From Crambe crambe (lineage: Eukaryota > Porifera > Demospongiae > Poecilosclerida > Crambeidae), in NCBI GenBank assembly GCA_963924555.1, contig OZ004589.1:3100001-3164000 (forward strand): 64,000 bases of DNA, in the 5' to 3' direction. Below, in pieces: positions 1 through 9,781 of the stretch. Every line of letters begins with the position of its first letter. Positions within the stretch are counted from its first letter, which is position 1. The position numbers were made by a program, and so were the translations under genes. The notes under the pieces are model-generated. The model did no database searches. It saw nothing but the letters and a program-made list of their open reading frames with translations, and was not told the DNA's origin.

Positions 1-457
1 CGGAGCCACGTAAGCTTAGCTAGGTCTTCGTTTAGCTAGCTATTATTCTTATCTGATGATGTTCCAGTCACTCCTTGCTGAATTACAGTACAGATGCTCA
101 TCTTATAGTAGTATTATAGCCAGTACTTGGCTGTACGTAGTGTAGTCAGCTCACTTCACCATGCCATGCACATGTCATTAAGCTACATTGCTGTTGCTGT
201 AAAGTTTTATATTAAATAATAGACAAAACTTAAATAGCTAAACAAATTCTTCAACCAGAGACTGTGTATGTACCTACAAAAGAAAAAGATAAGTTTCATG
301 TAGAGCTGGCTTTGTATAGTACTGTACTGTAGACTCGTGTCAAATTAATAATCACTGCATGCATACTCTCAGTTGAAGTGACAGTCAATACTGCCACTCA
401 ATTCTTTACATACACAACTTACATTCAACTTCAAGCACTAAGAAAAAAAGATAGAAA

Positions 458-714
458 CAAGTGAATGCAAAAAATTTCTTCTAAATAAAAAGGTTAAGTA
501 GGGATAGCTTAAAATCTAGCTGGGCTATATAATGTACTGCAGCCTTGTATGAAAATAATCCCTACTTTTACAACTGCCATAGCTAGCTATAGGTAGTGGA
601 TATAAATGTAGGGATTGTTTTCATACAAGGCTGCAGTACATTATATAGCCCAGCTAGATTTTAAGCTATCCCTACTTAACCTTTTTATTTAGAAGAATTT
701 TTTGCATTCACTTG
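458..714. mobile_element. Foldback MITE, family A
   Basis: Near-perfect palindrome: about 108 bp from caagtgaatgcaaaaaattt to the central 'atccctac', returning as its reverse complement ending in cacttg. There is no coding capacity. The central spacer is only ~40 bp. Related copies lie at 22471-22677 and 55431-55654. Confidence 0.85.
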
Positions 715-723
715 TTATTATTA

Positions 724-1170
724 CAAGTGAATGCAAAAAATTTCTTCGAAATAAAAATGTGAAGTAGGGATGCTATTATAACTGCAGCTTCATTATGAAA
801 ACCAAGTACTGCAGCATCGAAGCAGTATGGCCCAAAAATCTAGCTGGAATATGTATTATAACTGCATGCAAGAGAGTGAACTTAGTGAAGTGACCCTTAC
901 CCATCATCAAGTATAAGATACTATTCCTACTTCACTCCCATGATCAAGGGCCAAGGGAGTGAAGTAGGAATAGTATCTCGTACTTGATGATGGGTAAGGG
1001 TCACTTCACTAAGTTCACTCTCTTGCATGCAGTTATAATACATATTCCAGCTAGATTTTTGGGCCATACTGCTTCGATGCTGCAGTACTTTGTTTTCATA
1101 ATGAAGCTGCAGTTATAATAGCATCCCTACTTCACATTTTTATTTCGAAGAAATTTTTTGCATTCACTTG
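724..1170. mobile_element. Foldback MITE, family A2 (same outer end, different arm)
   Basis: Palindrome with arms of about 200 bp. The outer ~45 bp (caagtgaatgcaaaaaattt ... aagtagggat) matches the neighbouring MITE at 458-714, but the inner arm is unrelated. It begins 9 bp after that MITE ends. Confidence 0.85.
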
Positions 1171-2073
1171 TTTGCATTCTTTTTCTTTGTGATTATGAAA
1201 ATTGATAGACACTAAAGGTATAGCTAATGCTTCCTTAATTGAACTAAATTAATTTAATGATCAAATTTTATAGTATTTCATTCCGTTCAGGGAGGAGAGT
1301 TTGAAGGATGATCATCTGCAGTGTAATGGAGTACTGAAAGGAGTGAACATTTAGAAAGTGAACGGCATTAGCTAATTGTTATGTATGTGATCACTGAAAT
1401 AATTATTGAGATGGTACGTATGTCTTGCTTGAGGGAGGAGTATGGGGAGTTTATGCAGTGGCTGTGCATATTTGGTGTAGTGATCATAATAGTGGATGCC
1501 ATCAAATGGCCACATCCTGTGCAGGTGTTATATGAGGAGAACTGCTATTAATTGCCCCACCCCTTTTATGAGGTAATATCCCGAAGATTATTTTCATACG
1601 AGGCCCAGTTAGATTTTAGGCTATCCCTACTTAACCTTTAGAAATTTTTTACGCTCACTTGTTTCTATCTTAGTGCTTGAAGTTGAATGAGGGAGGCTGC
1701 AGTACAGTACTATACAAAGCCAGCTCTACATAAACCTTCTTTTGTAGGTACATACAGTGTCTCTGGTTGAAGAATTTGTTTAGCTATTTAAGTTTGGTTG
1801 ATATGAAACTTTACAGCAACAGCAATGTAAATGACATGTGCATGGCATGGTGAAGTGAGCTGACTACACTACAGCCAAGTACTGGCTATAATGCTATGCT
1901 ACTATAGGATGCGAGCATCTGTACTGTAATTCAGCAAGGAGTGACTGGAACATTATCAGATAATAAATGAAAACCTTGGCTAGCTAAACTTACTTAAGCC
2001 TACGTGGCTCCGCCTATAAGCCCCGCCCCCTTCAAAATGGCGTAGAAAGATTAGCAGTGTTCCGAGTGCTATA

Positions 2074-2287
2074 CAGTGGTGTAGGAAGCTTCAAAAAAGT
2101 GGGGGGGCTGGGAATAATAGCTAAACAAAGGAACCAAAAAATCGATTGCATTCAGCATTAATAGATACAAGGCCATAGTACAATCATGCAATACATGGAT
2201 GTCACAAAAGTGGGGGGGCTATGCCCCCCCTCTCAAAAAAGTGGGGGGGCTCTAGCCCCCCCAGCCCCCCCTGCTCCTACGCTACTG
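2074..2287. mobile_element. hAT-like MITE with G/C tracts
   Basis: Terminal inverted repeats CAGTGGTGTAGGA and TCCTACGCTACTG (one strand) flank 214 bp containing several runs of 7-8 G or C around 'gggggggct'. The flanks share ctata on each side. The related sequence at 59570-59740 lacks this insert, which supports an insertion. The CAGTRG ends suggest hAT, but I do not see a clean 8-bp duplication. Confidence 0.65.
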
Positions 2288-2562
2288 CTATAGAATAGTG
2301 AAGTAGAGCCTTAGTCAAAACTAATAGCAAAAGATCAGCCTCTAGGTGCCGCTCTAACAGATGGCCAAAGCAGAATTTTGATGACTATAGCCTCTAAGTC
2401 GGTACGTCGATCTGATTATTATTATCCTTATTATTATTATTATTACAAGTAAAGGAAAAAGCATTTCGTGAAATGAAAAAAGATGTAGGGATGACCACTG
2501 CACAAAAAAGTAAGGAAACAAGAAGGATGGAATCTTTGTTCTGTATATCCAGCCAACAATCC

Positions 2563-3105
2563 TGTGGGGGGATGAGCTGGAGGGTTTAAGCTCCGTCAGT
2601 TGCCGCCACGTAAAAGGGTTGCTGCCACCAGGATTCTGTCTATGGCCCCAGCTAGTTTTACCCAGCGCAGGATCAGGAATAGATAAGTATTAAGTTATTA
2701 TTCACTTGAGTAAGACAAAAATCACTTAACAGAATTGAGGTGGATACTTTTATACCCTTCACCTCGTCAAACTAAACATAGTAACACACACACTATAAAT
2801 AGAACAGCCATGGAAGGTTCTGGAACCTGAGTTCGTCAACACATACAACATATTCATACACACATAAGACATTGATGAGAGGTGACACAATAATGATTAG
2901 AACATGCAGGAACAAGGATTAACACATACACAAGATGATACAGAATTACACGAACATAAAGGGCATGTGGTGATTACAGAATTACGTACATACATAGATA
3001 CATACATTCATTACACAGGGTGATACAAAATTATATACATACACATGTACATTCCCCTACATCGTACCACCATGGGTCACCTCACGTGGAGGCTGTCCCT
3101 CCACA
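2563..3105 (-). repeat. LTR (3' LTR of retrotransposon 1)
   Basis: 543 bp, same length and apparently the same sequence as 7692-8234. TG...CA termini with short inverted TGTGG/CCACA. The RT-RNase H frame ends inside it at 3057. Confidence 0.93.
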
Positions 3106-4820
3106 TCTCCCCCTCCTTCAAGTTTGACGTCCTCGGCAAGGTCATCTTCTTCCCACCTTTCCCAAGCCTGTCGAGACATTCCATCGGCATTCTGATGATT
3201 CTTGCCAGTCTTGTATTGGACGGTGTAACTGAGGTGTTGCAAGGAGAGTGCCCAGCGTGTGAGTCGTCCTGTGAGTCGTTTGGATGTTTGCAATGCTTCC
3301 AGGGCCTTGTGATCAGTAGTAACGGTGAAATGTTTCCCCACCAGGTAGTGCCCAAAGTGGTCGATGGCCTTAACAAGTGCCAGACATTCTAATTCTGTAA
3401 TGGCGTAATTACTTTCCGGTTGTGTCAGCTTTCTACTGAAGTATGCTACAGGGAGGTCCACGCCGGATCTGGATACACTGAGTACTGCGCCAATCCCTTG
3501 TCCTGAAGCGTCGGTAGCTAATACAAAAGAATCCTCTGGAGAAGGAATAGTAAGTTGGGAGTGTTCACATAGGGTTTCTCGGAGAGATTTGAATGCTTGT
3601 TCCATGGGTTTGGTCCATCTCAGCTTGTTAGGGGACTTGAGGCGAGTGGCCTCGGTAAGGGGCAAGGCGGTGGAGGAGAACCCTGGGATAAACTTTCGGT
3701 AGTACCCAAGCATCCCCAGGTATGATTTCAACTCTTTTTTTGTCATGGGTTTGTTAAATTCCCTAAGTGCCTTCACCCTTAGATCAGGAATTCCCACTGT
3801 ACCTTTTCCCACTCTATGGCCTAGATATTCTATTTCTGCTACACCCCAAACACATTTCTTAAAGTTAGCTGTCAGGCCAGATTTCTTTAATCTTTCCAGT
3901 ACCTCCCTAATATGCTTGACATGATCTCCCCACTCCTTACTATGCACAACTATGTCATCGATATAACAACTTGAAAATGGTTCTAGGCCCTGCAGGACCT
4001 GTGTCATTGAGCGCTGAAATGTAGAGGGAGCATTCATGAGTCCAAAGGGCATACGGGTGAATTCAAATTTGCCCCATGGGGTTTGAAAGGCAGTCTTTGG
4101 CTGGTCCTCAGGATTCACAGGAATCTGCAAAAATCCCTTGTTCAGGTCAATTTTTGTCAAATACTCAGCAGAATTAAGCTCATCTATGAGATCATCTATC
4201 CTTGGTATGGGATAGGGGTCTGGGATTGTGATCTTGTTCAAATTCCGGTAATCAATGCAAAGCCTTAGGGAACCATCGGGTTTCCTAATGGGAACAACTG
4301 GGGAGGACCATGGACTCTTGGATGGCCTAATAATCCCTTTTTCTTGCCAGGACTTAATCTCCTCTTTCAAGGGTTCTTTCCATGCAGGGGCTATTCTATG
4401 TGGGGGTGTCCAGGTAGGGTCATGGCTGCCTGTGTTGATCTCATGACTTAACCCCACACCTTTCCCTAGACTACCATCTGTCTGAGCCTTGTAGTCTACA
4501 AGTATTTGTTCAATATCAGCACACTGTTGAGATTCCAAAAGTGTCTTCCAATTAGGCTCTGCTTTTTCTACCACTTCTACTTCATCAGCTACAATCACTC
4601 TAAGGATAGAGGCATCAGGGGCATTCCAGGTTTTCAATCTATTTATGTGGGCTGTGACACACTTTTTTCTTTTATGGGGGACCGCCAGCTCATATGTTAC
4701 ATCTGCTACCTTCCGCTTAACTTCATAGGGCCCTTCCCATCTGTCACCCAGTTTCCCACCAGGGTCTACAACACGGAGGAGTACCTGATCTCCCTTGGAG
4801 TAGTGTCTACTTTTTTGCAT
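3057..4820 (-). CDS. Integrase C-terminus, reverse transcriptase and RNase H (retrotransposon 1)
   Basis: 587 aa from an ATG at 4820. Residues ~7-65 are the GPY/F-type end of integrase (GDQVLLRVVDPG, then WEGPYEV). RT follows, with RKPDGSLRLCIDYRNLNK near 185-200, the palm motif YIDDIVV near 287 and LGHRVG after it. RNase H starts near 433 (ATDASGQGIGAVL) and continues through YFSRKLTQPE and TTDHKALE. The integrase tail here, joined directly to RT, shows that INT precedes RT. The start overlaps the upstream frame by 14 bases and lies +1 to it. The frame stays open upstream of the ATG, so either frameshifting or re-initiation could produce the pol product. The stop lies inside the 3' LTR. Confidence 0.92.
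   Translation of the reverse strand: MQKSRHYSKGDQVLLRVVDPGGKLGDRWEGPYEVKRKVADVTYELAVPHKRKKCVTAHINRLKTWNAPDASILRVIVADEVEVVEKAEPNWKTLLESQQCADIEQILVDYKAQTDGSLGKGVGLSHEINTGSHDPTWTPPHRIAPAWKEPLKEEIKSWQEKGIIRPSKSPWSSPVVPIRKPDGSLRLCIDYRNLNKITIPDPYPIPRIDDLIDELNSAEYLTKIDLNKGFLQIPVNPEDQPKTAFQTPWGKFEFTRMPFGLMNAPSTFQRSMTQVLQGLEPFSSCYIDDIVVHSKEWGDHVKHIREVLERLKKSGLTANFKKCVWGVAEIEYLGHRVGKGTVGIPDLRVKALREFNKPMTKKELKSYLGMLGYYRKFIPGFSSTALPLTEATRLKSPNKLRWTKPMEQAFKSLRETLCEHSQLTIPSPEDSFVLATDASGQGIGAVLSVSRSGVDLPVAYFSRKLTQPESNYAITELECLALVKAIDHFGHYLVGKHFTVTTDHKALEALQTSKRLTGRLTRWALSLQHLSYTVQYKTGKNHQNADGMSRQAWERWEEDDLAEDVKLEGGGDVEGQPPREVTHGGTM
3106..3119 (-). promoter_or_regulatory. Polypurine tract of retrotransposon 1
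   Basis: The element strand reads gaaggagggggaga directly against the 3' LTR, the expected place for plus-strand priming. Confidence 0.75.
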
Positions 4821-7611
4821 TCTTTTCTGATCTGAGTGCCATTTTATCTTTTGCCTTTTGTTCTTTTCCCACTGCTATTTCCCATATTAGGGCCAATGTC
4901 CCCTTCAGTTGGTCCATCCACTCAATTGCACTGCATTGTGGTAGGTTTCCTCCCATCCATCCCTCATGCACGACATCAAGGGGGCCCCTGAGCTGCCTTC
5001 CAAAAACAAGCTCAAATGGGGAGTAGCCAGTATTTGCATGTGGGGCTGCTCGGCAGGCAAATAGGATATATTTGAGTAACCTGTCCCAGTCATGGTATTT
5101 TTCTGGGCGCTTCCTAAGGGTGGCCTTGAGGGTGGAATGCCACCGCTCTAGGCATCCATTACTCTGTGGGTGGTAAGGACTGGTTTTGATGTGTTTAATA
5201 TTCAGGATGTGGCACAGCTGTTTTACGAGCTTGCTGGTAAAGACAGATCCCTGATCTGTCAAGATCTGGTCTGGGATACCTGTTCTTGAGAAAACCTCAC
5301 ATAACCCTTCTGCCACACTTTCTACATCCACTCTCTTTAGTGGGATAGCCTCAGGGTATTTACTGGCCAGACAAATTGAAGTTAACAAATATCGGTACCC
5401 AGACTTAGTCCTGGTCAAGGGTCCCACTAGGTCAAAGGCTAGTTTGGAGAATGGCATATCAATCACTGGGAGTGGTTTCAATGGGGCTTTGCCCACACCT
5501 GCCCTACTGGCTTTTTGGCAAGGAACACACTGACTACATATCTTCTTTGCATCTCCTGACATGCAAGGCCATGTAAACTTCCTGTTTAAAAGTTCTGTTG
5601 TTTTTGTATGAGAGAAATGCCCTCCTAGTATGCTGCTGTGAGCAAGCTTCAGCAGGTCATTCCTTCTGTTGGTCGGAACAACTATTCTTTTGTGGACTTG
5701 TTCTGCTGGAGTTATTAGGGTATGAATCAACAATCCATTTTCTAAGGCATATCCCTTTTCACCCTTCTTAGCCCATTCCATAAGGTCTTTCAGGCTTTCA
5801 TCCTTACTCTGTTCCTCTATAAGCTGGGATCTCTCACTCTCACCTCCTGCTATATCTGGTAAGGGAACTTCAACTCCTTTTTCATCATCTGCTTCGGTAA
5901 GGCTATCAAGGACTGGTGTCTCTCCACACTCACTGCCCTTCTCAACTTCATGGGATATCTCAACTTGTTCTACCCCCTGGGTGTCCTCACTTGACACATT
6001 TGTGTCCTCACTTTCAGCACACTCTACCTCACTCTGCTCACTTACTGCATCACCATCTAAGGGGTCCTCACATGTAGGGTTCATAGTGATAACATCAGAG
6101 GGTGGGTGGGGTTGGGCACCGTCCCTTGCATCTAGGGCTCTATCTAAATTCTCTTCCTTCCTCTCTCTTTTGGCTTTTGCTCTGGTAACAGCTTTTACTT
6201 GGGGCTCAGAATCATCATAGACATGGGCCAACTCATACAACTGGTCAAATATTCCCAAATCATTACCAAGGAGGACTTCGTGAGGGCAATCCCGTGGCAC
6301 CACTAGTACTTCATGCTTGAATTTGTACTCCTTCCCTATCTCAATCCAGACCTTTGCCATTGGTACATCCCTCCAACACCCATGGTAGTCTCCTACTCTG
6401 CTACTCTTCCCCGTGTAGTCTGCCTCTGTTATGAGGTCTGCCCTAACCACAGTGTAATCAGCCCCACTATCTAAAGTCATTGTGCAGGGGTTTTCCCCTA
6501 TTTTCCCTGGAAGTGTTCTACTTTTATAGTGACCCGATTTCCTAACACTTGCAACTTTCTCAGGGCACTCAGCCCGCTTGTGACCTTTCAACCCACATTT
6601 ATAACAAACGAGAATCTTGTCTGAGAGATCCTTTTTGTAGGTTCGCTCGTCTTTCCCTTTCCCGTCATCTTTACCCTGTCTATAGTCCTTTTCTTTACTA
6701 AAGTGCCCTTTTTTACCACTAGCGCTATACCTAGGGTCCCCTCCACCGCCACTGGTACCACCCCCAAAGCCACTCACCTCCTTTGGATGGAAATGCTCTG
6801 AGTTCTTCTTCCTCCAAGGGTGACTGTCGAGGTAGTTCTGCACGAAGAGGGCAGCCTGGTGAGGGGTGGTGGGAGATCGGACGTACACATAGTCAGCTAT
6901 GTCGGTTGGGTAGAGGGAGAGCAGCCTTCCAATGAGTATCTCCTGGCGTATGTCAGTAGGGGATGTACATTCTCTGGTCATCCTTGAGTAGCAGGAATCC
7001 AGCTGTCGTAGAATGTCCATTGATGAGTCGGTGAACTTCTTGGTAGGGTTCCAGAATCTTCTTCGGGTTTGTTCAAGTCCAAGGCCCATGGCCTCTAAAA
7101 GTTTGTCTTTCATATTGTCGTAGTTCTCATCACTTCCTGTCTCGGTCACAGATCTGTATGCAGATAGGGCTTTTCCGGTCAAGCAGTTGATTAGTCGTCC
7201 TTTCCACTGTTCCTTGGGGATATCACATTCCTTCATGATGGTTTCGAACTTCGTAAGATAGGCATCCACTTGGTCTCCGTCATTCCACTTTTCTAGATGG
7301 TCCGCCTGTCTTAATTTTTGCTTCATTTTCTCACTTTCTTCCCGTTTCCTTCTTTCTTCTTCACTGCGTTCTTCTTGTAGCCTACGTGTTCTGTTCTTTT
7401 CCTCCAACTCCTGCAGTTGTGCTGCGTGTATTTCCTTTTTCCGAGCTTCTTCTTCTGCAGCGAATTGACGCTGCTGCTCTAGAAATCTTGTTTGAGCCTC
7501 CAAAAAAGCTTCCATAGCTCCGCTAGAAGGTGTTTCAGTGCGCTCCTCAGAGTTCGTTAACGGCTCGTCGAATTGTCCTCTCTTCTGTCTCGAACGAAGG
7601 TTCCTGTCCAT
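4807..7611 (-). CDS. Gag - protease - integrase polyprotein (retrotransposon 1)
   Basis: 934 aa from ATG 7611. The N-terminus has a charged E/R/K/Q coiled coil (~30-105), then a gag capsid-like region (~105-270). A CCHC zinc knuckle (CYKCGLKGHKRAEC) lies near 337-350, followed by an aspartic protease with LDSGADYTVV near 382. An acidic linker (~480-600) leads to integrase: an HHCC zinc domain (HSSILGGHF ... CSQCVPC) near 655-697 and the catalytic core with FDLVGPL, TDQGSVF and NGCLERW near 728, 787 and 821. The frame ends in the integrase tail and passes to the next frame by a +1 overlap. Gag, PR and INT share one frame with no frameshift between Gag and Pol. Confidence 0.92.
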   Translation of the reverse strand: MDRNLRSRQKRGQFDEPLTNSEERTETPSSGAMEAFLEAQTRFLEQQRQFAAEEEARKKEIHAAQLQELEEKNRTRRLQEERSEEERRKREESEKMKQKLRQADHLEKWNDGDQVDAYLTKFETIMKECDIPKEQWKGRLINCLTGKALSAYRSVTETGSDENYDNMKDKLLEAMGLGLEQTRRRFWNPTKKFTDSSMDILRQLDSCYSRMTRECTSPTDIRQEILIGRLLSLYPTDIADYVYVRSPTTPHQAALFVQNYLDSHPWRKKNSEHFHPKEVSGFGGGTSGGGGDPRYSASGKKGHFSKEKDYRQGKDDGKGKDERTYKKDLSDKILVCYKCGLKGHKRAECPEKVASVRKSGHYKSRTLPGKIGENPCTMTLDSGADYTVVRADLITEADYTGKSSRVGDYHGCWRDVPMAKVWIEIGKEYKFKHEVLVVPRDCPHEVLLGNDLGIFDQLYELAHVYDDSEPQVKAVTRAKAKRERKEENLDRALDARDGAQPHPPSDVITMNPTCEDPLDGDAVSEQSEVECAESEDTNVSSEDTQGVEQVEISHEVEKGSECGETPVLDSLTEADDEKGVEVPLPDIAGGESERSQLIEEQSKDESLKDLMEWAKKGEKGYALENGLLIHTLITPAEQVHKRIVVPTNRRNDLLKLAHSSILGGHFSHTKTTELLNRKFTWPCMSGDAKKICSQCVPCQKASRAGVGKAPLKPLPVIDMPFSKLAFDLVGPLTRTKSGYRYLLTSICLASKYPEAIPLKRVDVESVAEGLCEVFSRTGIPDQILTDQGSVFTSKLVKQLCHILNIKHIKTSPYHPQSNGCLERWHSTLKATLRKRPEKYHDWDRLLKYILFACRAAPHANTGYSPFELVFGRQLRGPLDVVHEGWMGGNLPQCSAIEWMDQLKGTLALIWEIAVGKEQKAKDKMALRSEKNAKK

Positions 7612-7677
7612 ACAAGGAAGTTCCGAATTTTAGCGTGTTCCGATGGCTGCGAGAGAATTGAGCTGTTGTAGCTGGAA

Positions 7678-7689
7678 CCGCTGCCACCA
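7678..7689 (-). promoter_or_regulatory. Primer binding site, tRNA-Leu type (retrotransposon 1)
   Basis: The element strand reads TGGTGGCAGCGG two bases inside the 5' LTR. Eukaryotic tRNA-Leu acceptor stems end CCGCTGCCA plus the added CCA, an exact complement over 12 bases. The second retrotransposon (36101-36112) uses the same primer site. Confidence 0.8.
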
Positions 7690-7691
7690 GT

Positions 7692-8234
7692 TGTGGGGGG
7701 ATGAGCTGGAGGGTTTAAGCTCCGTCAGTTGCCGCCACGTAAAAGGGTTGCTGCCACCAGGATTCTGTCTATGGCCCCAGCTAGTTTTACCCAGCGCAGG
7801 ATCAGGAATAGATAAGTATTAAGTTATTATTCACTTGAGTAAGACAAAAATCACTTAACAGAATTGAGGTGGATACTTTTATACCCTTCACCTCGTCAAA
7901 CTAAACATAGTAACACACACACTATAAATAGAACAGCCATGGAAGGTTCTGGAACCTGAGTTCGTCAACACATACAACATATTCATACACACATAAGACA
8001 TTGATGAGAGGTGACACAATAATGATTAGAACATGCAGGAACAAGGATTAACACATACACAAGATGATACAGAATTACACGAACATAAAGGGCATGTGGT
8101 GATTACAGAATTACGTACATACATAGATACATACATTCATTACACAGGGTGATACAAAATTATATACATACACATGTACATTCCCCTACATCGTACCACC
8201 ATGGGTCACCTCACGTGGAGGCTGTCCCTCCACA
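7692..8234 (-). repeat. LTR (5' LTR of retrotransposon 1)
   Basis: 543 bp copy of 2563-3105. It drives the minus-strand element and is followed outward by the target duplicate aatcc and the right half of the interrupted MITE. Confidence 0.93.
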
Positions 8235-8413
8235 AATCCCTACATATACGTCGGGTAGCTTCAGATTATAGTGTAGTAATGTACGTACATGTAGGGATTG
8301 TTGGCTGGATATACAGAACAAAGATTCCATCCTTCTTGTTTCCTTACTTTTTTGTGCAGTGGTCATCCCTACATCTTTTTTCATTTCACGAAATGCTTTT
8401 TCCCTTACTTGTT

Positions 8414-8912
8414 CCTGGTCTTTTTTTCCTCTCTTTTATGGTTTTAGCTATGTATAGAGTTCATTCTTCTATGTGTATGCAGGGACAGATGAAAGAAGAA
8501 TAGTTCTCCAATAGCATACCAGTCCAATCACTATCAACGAGTCAAGGTGGAGGTAGAAGATGCTGAAATAGAGTCTACCTTGTTGAATCTAAATCCCCGA
8601 GTCGATACAGTAGTCTATCATTCATCACTATTCTAGCTACATATACCTATACCTAGCTAGCTAGCTAGCTAGAGGCAGCTGAATAATATTATAATTTCGA
8701 ATAATTGGATATCAAATACATGCGCATGCGTATTATAGAAAAGATGGCTTCCTAATTGAATTAGTCGAGTGCTGTGCTCCTTAGTGTCTCCTTTTTCATC
8801 GACTCTTTCGAGGATCAACGAGTAGAAAAGATCGTAGTTGGTAGAATTTGGAGTGGATTTGTCCAGAAATTATGGCTGTAGCTTGAGTGGTTCGAGAGAT
8901 ATGGTTGTCTAA

Positions 8913-8943
<31 letters not shown>
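8414..8943. repeat. Dispersed repeat unit (copy 1 of 3)
   Basis: The sequence from cctggtcttttttcctctc through a block containing tacatgcgcatgcgtattat to an AAT-type microsatellite (8911-8945) recurs at 9259-9781 and 24563-25099 with ~90% identity by eye. Each copy follows a family-B MITE. No coding sequence is recognised. Confidence 0.7.
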
Positions 8944-8948
<5 letters not shown>

Positions 8949-9258
8949 GTAAGGGAAAAAGCATTTCGTGAAATGAAAAAAAGATGTAGGGATGACCACT
9001 GCTCAAAAAAGTAAGGAAACAAGAAGGATGGAAATGGGATCAATCTTTGTTCTGTATATCCAGCCAACAATCCCTACATATACACACATTACTACACTAT
9101 AATCTGAAGTTACCTGACGTATATGTAGGGATTGTTGGCTGGATATACAGAACAAAGATTGATCCCATTTCCATCCTTCTTGTTTCCTTACTTTTTTGAG
9201 CAGTGGTCATCCCTACATCTTTTTTTCATTTCACGAAATGCTTTTTCCCTTACTTGTT
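8944..9258. mobile_element. Foldback MITE, family B (intact copy)
   Basis: Symmetrical arms of ~135 bp from aacaagtaagggaaaaagca to 'ccaacaatccctacatata' and back to tgctttttcccttacttgtt, with a ~45-bp unpaired centre. It sits at the end of an AAT repeat. The long Phe/Ser-rich frames here are read-through of the palindrome and are not genes. Confidence 0.88.
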
Positions 9259-9781
9259 CCTGGTCTTTTTTCCTCTCTTTTATGGTTTTAGCTATGATTA
9301 GAGTTCATTCTTCTATGTGTATGCAGGGACAGATGAAAGAAGTTCTCCAATAGCATACCAGCCCAATCATTTATCGAGTCAAGGTGTTGTGTTGTTGAGC
9401 CATACTTGGAGGTCGAAGATGCTGAAATAGAGTCTACCGTGGTGAATCTAAATCCCCGAATCGATACAGTAGTCTATCATCAGCTAGAGCTAGCTAGCTA
9501 ATAGCTAGCTAGAGACAGCTGAGTAATATTATGATTTCGAATAATTGGATATTCAAATACATGCGCATGCGTATTATAGAAAAGATGGCTTCCTAATTGA
9601 ATTAGTCGAGTGCTGTGCTCCATAGTGTCTCCTTTTTCATCGACTCTTTCGAGGATCAACGAGTAGAAAAGATCGTAGTTCGTAGAATTTGGAGTGGATT
9701 TGTCCAGAAATCATAGCTGTAGCTTGAGTGGTTCGAGAGATATGGTTGTCTAAGAAGAATAAGAAGAAGAATAATAATAAT
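9259..9781. repeat. Dispersed repeat unit (copy 2 of 3)
   Basis: Close copy of 8414-8943. It ends in a (GAA/AAT)n stretch that runs into the tandem array at 9782. Confidence 0.7.

Larger units (their letters stand above)
1..2012. repeat. Long foldback element with nested MITEs
   Basis: The first ~455 bases are repeated in inverted orientation at about 1671-2012: the left end cggagccacgtaagctt mirrors ...cctacgtggctccg, and both arms contain the same 'tgctgaattacagtacagatgc' region read in opposite directions. The right arm is shorter by internal deletions. Two separate foldback MITEs (458-714, 724-1170) sit inside the left half, and 1171-1660 holds no recognisable gene. Pieces of the arms recur at 22.68-23.0, 55.66-55.83, 56.82-57.0 and 58.21-58.33 kb. 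The left boundary may lie outside the window. Confidence 0.75.
2563..8234 (-). mobile_element. Gmr1-like LTR retrotransposon 1, apparently intact
   Basis: A 5672-bp element lies on the minus strand. Two 543-bp LTRs (2563-3105 and 7692-8234), identical as far as I can read, begin TGTGG and end CCACA, flanked by the 5-bp duplication aatcc (2558-2562, 8235-8239). Inside are a primer site complementary to a tRNA-Leu 3' end, a polypurine tract, and two long open frames. Together the frames encode Gag, protease, integrase, reverse transcriptase and RNase H in that order. Integrase lies upstream of RT, as in Ty1/copia, although the protein sequences are Ty3/gypsy-type; this is the layout of the Gmr1-like group. 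No stop or frame break is seen apart from the ORF overlap at 4807-4820. Identical LTRs and intact frames indicate a recent, possibly still mobile insertion. Confidence 0.93.
2445..8413. repeat. Foldback MITE family B, split by a retrotransposon
   Basis: The left half (2445-2562) and right half (8235-8413) are the two parts of a MITE found intact at 8944-9258 and 24248-24562. The split falls exactly at the retrotransposon target site aatcc, which is present on both sides. The outer end is acaagtaaaggaaaaagcat. Confidence 0.85.

Noticed and set aside
9132..9353. Phe/Ser-rich open frames repeated at 8174, 9132 and 24436
   Set aside because: They read through the palindromic MITE B and the dispersed unit after it; the frames occur only where the repeat occurs and have no domain.
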